From Epiperipatus broadwayi (lineage: Eukaryota > Onychophora > Udeonychophora > Euonychophora > Peripatidae): 64,000 nt of DNA. Of this stretch, positions 56,570-64,000 are shown one piece after another (the stretch's first letter is position 1; each line of letters begins with the position of its first letter). The position numbers and the translations under genes are program-made. The stretch is taken from positions 3,596,001 through 3,660,000 of the forward strand of contig JAQFVV010012497.1 of the NCBI GenBank assembly GCA_028023455.1, read 5' to 3'. The notes beneath the pieces are model-generated. The model searched no databases. It saw nothing but the letters and a program-made list of their open reading frames with translations, and was not told the DNA's origin.

Positions 56570-57540
56570 CTTGGAAACATTATTTTAAACACACCTCAAA
56601 CTTAGAAAAATATGTCACTGGGAGTAATATAGCATAGCAAGTGTAATATGAAAGTTCAAATCTAAAAAAATAATGGAGACATATATTCATTATGGAAAAC
56701 GGAAAAAAGATATTATAATACTAAATAAAACAGGTACTTGTGAGTGTGTGCATTTTTAGTGTGACACTATGTGTTGTCAAAGCCATCCGTTCCCCTCCTG
56801 GCATATTTGGGACTTTGCACTATCATATTCCACGTGTAATAGCAAACTTCAAATCTAAAAAAAAACATGCACTTTCTAATGATGGAGAGATATATTCATT
56901 ATGAAAAAAGGGAGAAATTTGAAAAAGAACTCTAGAACATTTTTAAATGGCGAGTTGTAACAAAGTTTTAGATTTTTTTCGTTATTTTTTTAACCTAAAA
57001 AAAAAAAAAAATAGTGAACTATAAGATAAAATTGGACCTTTATCTAAAACTGGTGAACTACAAGTTTAACCTTATATTTTAATTATTTTTTTAAAAATCC
57101 ACAAAAATAACTTTCAACTGTAAATGTATATAAATTTTAGCAAAAAAGGCCATAAATATAACAATTTTTTCCACTAAAAAAATTACTTACAAATGTGATA
57201 CATTTGCTATATTTTAAAATTAAAAAAAAAAATACAAAATTTTAACAAAAAACAAAACACAAATATATAAAAGTAAATGTATTTTTAAATATAAAATCAT
57301 ATTACTTACAAATGATGTTAGAGGTGCATTATATTGTGGGGAAGGGAGAATCACTATGGCAGAGTGAACCATTTAATATCTTCTAAAATGAAAAGGAAAG
57401 GGTCAGTTTATTTGACATGAATTAGTCATGTCAGGATTCTTGGTTGCCATGACATCATAAATAGAAACTTTGAATAAATATTACTGGACAAAAATGTCAT
57501 CTGAGTAATATGTCATAGCAGGAATAATACCAAAGTATCT
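56570..57540. repeat. Non-coding with internally repeated blocks
   Basis: The block 'caaatctaaaaaaa ... gagaNatatattcattatg' occurs at about 56655-56700 and 56848-56903. 'agtaatatRKcatagcaRg' occurs at about 56620 and 57505. No coding frame. Probably two or three remnants of one AT-rich repeat. A third-arm relation to other elements was not found. Confidence 0.5.
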
Positions 57541-59979
57541 TAAATGATATATAAAAATGATTAATTAATCCCTTTAATGTGGAAATTAATGAAATATTAA
57601 TAAATTAGCAGGTTTATAATAGTGTGCTTAATAAATTGGAAAAAAATAATTGCTACCAATTTATATTTAAAATTTTGATTCATGACTAGAATTTTATATA
57701 GCAATACCTAGTGCAAACTTGATTAAACAGGAGATGTCAAATTATAGTGCTTCATAAATAACCTCTATCTAATACTGCCCTATCCATACCCCTTTCAACT
57801 TATAGCTTTATCATTGAGAGGTTATGTGTATGCAAAAGTTATGTGATATTTTGTTACTGCAATTCTATATAATTAATACAGTATATCTCTAACTTTTCAA
57901 TTAATTTAAGAGAATGTACAAAAATCCTAGAATAGATGTGTTTGTAAATATGTATTTGGATAGTCTTTTATTTAAAATAAATAACTATGCATCTGCAGAA
58001 ATATTAACACTAGTAATTTATAGATAAAACAAAATACACATTCATCTTCTGATCTCACACATATTTAAATCATTAAGAGTCATAAAAATAATATACTTAT
58101 TAATGCAAACCATGTAGTTTTAAATTGTGACTGTAAATTTATTAATTACCCAGTGAGAAGGAAATTCTCAAGTTATATATCAACTCAAATTTAGCAAATT
58201 CATATGCAAAGAAGCCTAAACATAATTTCTAAGAAATTCATTTATTAACTAAGATCTTTTATAATTTGCACATTGGAACTTTTCTACACCATTGTATATT
58301 GGTTACTTAAGCTTATCCTTTTTTTTTTTTTTAATTTTTTAGAATTTCATTAGCAATAATAGACAATAGCCAAGTTGAATTATTTTAAAAGATGAATTAT
58401 ATCAGCATATATTTAAATAAGTAATCGACTATTCACAAATATAAATTCATTAGCGTTAGTTTAGCAATCTTTCTAGTGAATGTAATTTCCTGGTTAATAT
58501 TGTAGCATTTTTATTATCTTGAGTCATAAATCAAAAATAATTATAAGTTTAGGGTCTGAGCACATTTCTATTTCTTATATATCCTGATTTCTTAATTGTA
58601 TATACATATCATAAGAAACACTACTTTAAACTTATCATTATATAATTAAAAGAGTGTCAGTAAAATGGTCTTTACCAAGTTAGTTAAAATATTTTCAACT
58701 TGATAACTATCCAAGCTAAAAGTTATTGGACATTTGGCCTTGAATTTGTATTACGACACTGATTTCTTTACATTGCATTGGAAATATTAAGTACATTCTG
58801 ATATATTTTATACAACTAAATCTCAAGTATTAATTATAAATTATCAAGAAGAAAATGAACAATCATTTTCAGCAAAATCCCTTCTTAATATTTCAATAAC
58901 TATACTTTTGTTTATTTGCCTGAAAGCAATTAAGATGTTTAAAGCACTAAATATTATAACATAATAGTCAGTAATAATTCTCCACTTTGCAAAGACATTA
59001 GTAATGTTTGCTCCACCAAATATGAATACATTGCTAAACAGAAAAAAACTTGCTATTTAAAATATAGGCAAAACTTTTTTTTTTTTGGTATCTATCATTT
59101 TTACCTCATTCTCAATAGTTACCTAATTATGTATTTGTATGTTTTTTTGTTTTTTAACTCAAATCTGTCTGTCTTTATTCACATACTCAATAACTAATTA
59201 ACATGTTTCATTAAACAATTGTAATAGTAATTCAACCATAATAATAAACTAGAGTAGATTTTTCAATAACCTATATATTTCTCCTGCCTGAAGAAACATA
59301 TTAAAGCTATTAAATCTCAAGAAAAATTTTAAACAGATCATTCTTTCAAACTGGTTTAAATTATTTAAAAAAATATTTATTACAATTATTTGCATTTTTA
59401 AATATATGTTTTCATTTATTTTTTTTAGTTAATTAGAATTATATTTTATTTTATATATATATTTTTATAAAATTGTACCTAGAATATTATTTTGGCAATA
59501 CGTTGTTAAATCAATTAAATTTTTTTAGAATAGTTTTAAATATGAAATTAACTACCTTGTGTGGTTTAATGTAATAGTAGAGTGGCAGGCTCGATACTTA
59601 AGAACCATAAATCATGGCCCAGCTTTGTCACGTGCTGAAACTTCTTATGAATTCTTAAGCAATAAAATACTTGATTATTTTGATTACTACTGTAACTATT
59701 ACATTTTATTTTAATCACATTTGTTTTATCTGTTTTTATTTCTGAAATCAAAATATTAAAAGAAATTTGCTAATAAAAGAAAACTGATTAGAAATGGAGT
59801 CAAATATTCTTCAGTAAAGTCAAACACTCTTATCATTTGCTAAAATATATGGGTGGCTTAGTTTAAAGAAATGAATTATTTCATGACAGATGCCAATGAT
59901 TATTAGATAAAGAACATTTTCAGTGCATAAATGCTAATAAAAAATAAATAATTGAAATAGTAGCTTATAAAAGTTTATG
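57541..59979. other. AT-rich non-coding, nothing recognised
   Basis: 2.4 kb with homopolymers and scattered short frames. No recognised element. Confidence 0.55.
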
Positions 59980-60049
59980 AGGTTCAAGCATGGACCTTGA
60001 ACTTCAGAATCTGTTATTCTATCACTACATCAATCCATGTAAGACATAA
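59980..60049 (-). repeat. Degraded tRNA-like repeat, third copy of second family
   Basis: The minus strand reads catggattgatgtagtgatag, then attctgaagttcaaggtcca, then tgcttgaacctc. It matches the layout of 40503-40572. Likely a SINE head. Confidence 0.4.
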
Positions 60050-60311
60050 ACATTCATAATTATCATAAATAGGTATGGTCAACATAAAAAAATAGATTAG
60101 AAATGAATGCTTCTAATCTATCAACATTCTTGATTTTTTGAGACATAAGTTCAATTGAAGAGACAAATTTTAATGTTGAAAATAATAAATATGATATAAA
60201 ATAATTTTTGTATTTACAAAAAAAAAAATTATACTAATTTGCCATTGTTTAAATTAATTAGCCAAACTCACAGTATTAATATTTTCTTAAAGTTTTGTTG
60301 TGATGATGGTG
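60050..60311. other. AT-rich spacer
   Basis: Nothing recognised. Confidence 0.5.
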
Positions 60312-60600
60312 TTCTAGATGTATTTTTATATTGGATTCTTTCCATCATCTCATATGTGTATTGAATGTCTTTAAAAAAAGTTAACTTTATTTAAATATTC
60401 CAAATACATTCAACTGTTAGTAATAACACATCAAACAGGTTAGTATATGCACAAAGTTTTGAGATGTATTATTCTCTCCTCTTCTTCAGGTGTTGCTGGC
60501 CTGACCAGTGACAGTACTAACATATGATTCAAACCTGGACCCTTAGATTATTGAGTATTAAATTTTAAGGTAATGCTCTAACCAACTGAGCCACACTACC
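60312..60600 (-). mobile_element. tRNA-headed SINE-like element
   Basis: On the minus strand the head (60600 to about 60515) reads ggtagtgtggctcagttggt, then tagagcat, with a typical A box, and ccaggtttgaatcat as a B box. The anticodon-arm region is enlarged and AT-rich, and the ends do not pair, so it is not a functional tRNA. A body follows with gccagcaacacctgaagaag. The last ~130 bases (60312-60440) match 36901-37017 and, inverted, 37130-37240, showing a dispersed tail module. It lies directly downstream of the PLE at 60632. Confidence 0.65.
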
Positions 60601-60631
60601 AAAGGCAGCAGTCTGTAGAAATTTCATATAC

Positions 60632-61660
60632 TTATCTATGAAGTTCCTCCTGATTTCTCCACTTTTTCCTAAGAGCAAAGTTGATTAGTGGTTTCCATAC
60701 ATTGTGTATAGTCATACTAGGTGGGCTTATGGGATTTTTTGCCATTGTCATGTGAGCAGCTTCTTTAAATTTTCTTCTTTGTACCTTTTCTTCTCTACCC
60801 AATATTTTTGTATTTTCCCAATTGAACATATATTTATTGGCACATACATGGTCTGCTACCTTAGAGACATCTCTTTTCTCTCTTCTAATTATCAGTTTAT
60901 GTTCTTGCAAGTAGTTTTCAATGGGACAACTTGTCTCACCAATATGTTCTTCCACATTCACATGGTATTTTATTGATGCAGTTTTTTCTTTTCAGCATTT
61001 CAAGACTTTGTAGATGTTAGAATTCCTCGTAATGTGGTATGGCTCTGGAAAGCTGTTCTGATGTTATACTGATTGCAATTTTCCTTAATTTGTCTGCAAT
61101 TTTGGGAATGAATGAGTATACCATAGTACCAATAATTCTTTTCCTTTGGTGGTTCTTTTTATTGTCTATTTAATGTTTTTTTAATAACAGCTGATGGATA
61201 ATAATTTTTCATAATGATTTGTTCTATATAGATATTTTCCAAATCACTGGCATCTGAACAAACTTTTTTTGCTCTATTCCATAGTGATAGTATAATTTCA
61301 TGTTTTGTGTTTCTGGTGTGATTGGATGTACATGCTAGGTATTTTCCTGTATGTGTAGGTTTTCAGTAAACTGTAGTTTTGATTTTGCCATGAGGGAGTC
61401 TTATCACAAAAAAACATCTAAGAATGCCAATTTTTGTTCTTGTTCTGATTCTATTGTGAATTTAATTGAAGGGGATATGTTATTGGTGTGTTCCCAGAAA
61501 GTTTGCAGTAGTGCTACAAACATGTACCATACAACAAATGTATTATCCACATAGTAAAGCCAAACGTTATGTGGATATGTAGTAGTTTTTATGGCTAAGG
61601 TTCGAAGTTCTTCCATGTAAATATTGCTAATCAGGGGAGTCAATGTTGACAATATTTAAT
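60632..61660 (-). pseudogene. Penelope-like element: RT C-terminal part plus GIY-YIG (dead)
   Basis: From 61652 down the order is PLE-like: 'LTPLISNIYMEELR', then 'WLYYVDNTFVV' (61.55 kb, catalytic YVDD with the second Asp read as Asn), then 'IKFTIESEQEQKLAFLDVFL'. A decayed middle follows with 'KPTHTGKYLACTSNHT' (61.35 kb) and 'RAKKVCSDASDLENI'. The GIY-YIG remnant (60632-60961) has 'HIGETSCPIENYLQEHKL' and 'VADHV', where 'YIGET...R..EH...vAeH' is expected. The first GIY Tyr and the Arg are lost. Stops and frameshifts throughout. 5' truncated. Confidence 0.85.
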
Positions 61661-63052
61661 AGATCTCTCCCCAAATTATTATCTGAGAAAATTATTTCAT
61701 ATATAATAAAAAATTTCCACTTTATTTTTATGAAAATGAAAAAAAAATATTTGAGATCTTATTTAATTAGAATCCATATCTAATTTTAACTATTATCTAG
61801 TGTTCAAACTGGGATTAGTGAGAACAGAGTGTATGAAACATATCTATTTGGTTTTATAATTTTTTTTTCATTTAATTTTTATGATTATTGTTTTTTAGTT
61901 TAAAAGACTTTGAAAAATATTTTTTCTTTATTCTGTTTTAAATTACTAAGTTATATTCCCAAACCGATAGTTTTATCAATGAATTTTTTTTCTTTAATGT
62001 AAGGAGCAAAAATACGTTTTAAAAAATTTTTCCTTTAGTTTTTTATCTTAATCCATCTTATTTTTCTTATTATTGCCCGTTAGTTATTAACAATTCGTCA
62101 CACTAACAACAGATTTAAAGGCTCTCAGCCAAATAAATCTTTTGAGTTGTTTGAATGATTAATACTACTGATTAGTTAATGAAGAATGTTTTGAAGACTG
62201 TTTTTTTTTTTAAAAAAAGTAATTTAAATTAGTTATCTGTATTCATTTTTTTAAGAAACTAAAAATAATTGTATAAATATTATGCTAATTTAGGCAATTT
62301 CATTAAATTTTAGGTATTGTATATATAAACTGCTAGAATTTGCTAAAATTGTTTTAAATTTTAAAATAAAGCAAATAGTGACTAGCACAGTTTTATTACG
62401 ATACTAGCTCACTATATTAATAATTTTTATTAGTCATTCATTAAACTAAAGAAATATTATTCATTAAATGAATAATCTCAGACCAGCTCACTATATGCGT
62501 ATAATGATGGCAGATAAGAGAGAAAGAATTATAAATGGTCAAGCATACAAAAAAAAGTATGGTCGCACTTTTGGTTGTGATTCAACAGAAATTTTCTCTC
62601 TCAGTCAGTTGTCTCTCATATAGATATCATTTACATGGAATTAAACTTGCTTTATAAAGTTAAATCTTTGAAAATTAAAAATATAAATATTAAAGTATTT
62701 AAATAACTATAAGGAGAGAATCCTTTCAAGAATGATTTATCAACATATTGTGTAAAATTCGAAATGACCATTAATCCAACAACTTTATTAATCCTAACTA
62801 TCTAACAATAGGAACGATTAATACTTGCAGTGCCATCCTTTGGATTTTGAGGTCCCAAGTACAAATATGAAATGGGGCCCCAGTAAATAAAAAAGTGAAT
62901 AAATAAATAAAATGATTGCATCAAATGTCAGTCTCTCAATCTATTTTATTAATGCGTAAGATATATATTGTGTTGGGAGTTAAAATAAGGTAGCTCAGTG
63001 TGGGTCCCCAGGCATGCATCCAGTTGACCAACCTTAGGAACATTATTGGGTA
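61661..63052. other. AT-rich non-coding, nothing recognised
   Basis: Homopolymer-rich. A slightly richer patch at 62820-62880 (gaggtcccaag, then ggggcccc) has no recognised identity. Confidence 0.5.
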
Positions 63053-63709
63053 CTTGTGAGTTTTCAAGTAAACTAAGATGGCAGCCATATTTTTGATAAA
63101 TCTACAGTTTCGAGGACTTCCCAAAAATGTTTACAAAAAATGCCTGCTAGGAAACATCGAATTTAATAATTACATTTTATTTTTTATTACTGTTATTTTT
63201 TTTTTTAAAAATCATTGTGAAAAAAATTAATTACAATACTTATAGTTTTTTTTTTTTTTTCGATTAACTGATTAACAGAAAAATAAAAAAGAACTATAAA
63301 GACAATATTCATATTTTATTCACGTTGTCAGAGTGCAATCATATCATGAACATTAACAGACAATTTTCAAGAGGCAGGATCCTGTACTTTTGGAAAATGT
63401 CCACTACATTATGTTCTGTGACAAAAAGATCCCAAATTTTTATCATTATGACAATTTACCAAAAAAAAAAAAAAAAAAACTGTTGATGAAACTAAACATG
63501 CTGAATTGAACTAATATACTACAATGTTAAGAGCATATTGTTGCTTCCACATTATAATATATTGAAATAAAGCTTTTTAATAAAATTTATTTCTTTTTTT
63601 AAACTTAACAGTTTATTAATTTTGCTTTAATTTAACAACTAACACATCTGCAGTAGATTATAGATCCTTGAAACTGTACATTTATTGAAAATACAGAGTG
63701 TCATCTTAT
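63053..63709. mobile_element. TA-flanked inverted-repeat transposon, copy 2 (right end truncated)
   Basis: The left end cttgtgagttttcaagtaaa follows TA (63051-63052) and keeps the family sequence better than copy 1 (for example aagatggcag). The body aligns with 5049-5734 over its length, including the T-run, cacattatgttctg- and cccaaatttttatcatta blocks. The right inverted repeat is recognisable to about 63709 (cttgaaactgtacattta, then gtgtcatctta), but the last ~25 bases are missing. There the next element's sequence begins. Confidence 0.75.
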
Positions 63710-63792
63710 TATTCTTGTGTTTTTATTGTTATATTTACTTTTTTGTTTCAATTTATTTTGTTATATTAGTTAATTGTCTTAGTATTGAGGTG

Positions 63793-64000
63793 TCAATTAA
63801 ATTGATTCATATGTTCATAAATTGCAGAATTTTTATCATTTAAATGTTGTTTTAATCTTGTTGCTACTTTATTTTTTGTAGTTCCAACATATGGCCCTTC
63901 TTTATTATCCTTAATATAATTTAAACATTTTTTTATATAAATCGAATTCATAATTTCTAAATTATTATAATCATTATCATTACTAATTAATAAATTTAAA
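63793..64000 (-). pseudogene. GIY-YIG endonuclease fragment, probably PLE 3' end (cut by window edge)
   Basis: An open minus-strand frame from the window end to a stop at 63793-63795, about 68 codons, contains 'GPYVGTTKNKVATRLKQHLN', then 'SAIYEHMNQ'. The YVG-T, Arg and Gln-His spacing fits the second half of a GIY-YIG domain as in PLE endonucleases. Upstream it is rich in Asn, Asp and Ile. The frame has no stop within the window, so this may be the best-preserved PLE coding piece here. The start and any RT lie outside the window. A free-standing GIY-YIG gene cannot be excluded. Confidence 0.55.

Noticed and set aside
60515-60600. Possible functional tRNA gene
   Set aside because: A- and B-box-like sequences are present but the acceptor ends do not pair and the anticodon arm is distorted; attached body and tail indicate a SINE-like element.
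1-64000. CRISPR array, bacterial operon or prophage
   Set aside because: No regularly spaced repeats, no ribosome-binding-site-spaced genes and no phage genes; all coding traces are eukaryotic mobile elements.
1-64000. LTR retrotransposon or retrovirus-like elements
   Set aside because: No long direct terminal repeats with gag-pol between them and no integrase or protease motif seen; the direct repeats at 34.13/34.59 kb are only 69 bp and enclose no coding frame.

Overview
The window is AT-rich (well over two-thirds A+T by eye), non-coding eukaryotic DNA packed with decayed mobile elements. I found no credible host exon and no intact host gene. The element mix points to an invertebrate animal: Penelope-like elements (PLEs) with GIY-YIG endonuclease, RTE-type and other APE-type non-LTR retrotransposons, a ZBED-like hAT transposon, tRNA-Gly-derived SINEs and several fold-back elements. 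I cannot name the species. Every coding trace I recognise belongs to a transposable element, and every one is broken by stops or frameshifts.

Layout. 1-12 kb is mostly AT-rich filler with a fold-back element (1244-1344), a PLE relic (about 1.93-2.10 kb), a TA-flanked inverted-repeat element (5049-5734) and RTE 3'-end relics. 12.0-18.15 kb is a minus-strand APE-type LINE interrupted by a 1.9 kb unidentified insertion with a 14-bp target duplication. 23.07-28.44 kb is a second, shorter copy of the same broken LINE with the same insertion at the same base. A PLE (19.4-20.6 kb) and two inverted or dispersed repeats lie between the copies. 32.3-39.4 kb is a stack of nested insertions: an RTE relic holds a hAT transposon with a perfect 8-bp target duplication. 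The hAT holds a 3.0 kb RTE with a perfect 10-bp target duplication and a 0.64 kb repeat insertion. The RTE in turn holds a 0.6 kb repeat. 40-50 kb has several inverted-repeat elements, PLE fragments and a 1.65 kb head-to-head PLE palindrome (48111-49762) with a SINE in one arm. 50.7-56.5 kb has a decayed RTE and then a nearly full-length minus-strand LINE with a zinc-knuckle ORF1, APE endonuclease, reverse transcriptase and zf-RVT. 60.3-64 kb has a tRNA-headed repeat, a PLE with both RT and GIY-YIG parts, a second copy of the TA-flanked element and a GIY-YIG fragment cut by the window edge.

There is no operon-like or pathway logic. The window is informative as a record of insertion order and repeat biology: empty versus filled SINE sites between the two LINE copies, CpG-decay differences between the copies, the PLE palindrome, and the 1.9 kb insertion whose type I could not identify. 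Coordinates of decayed elements are approximate unless a target duplication or inverted repeat fixes them.
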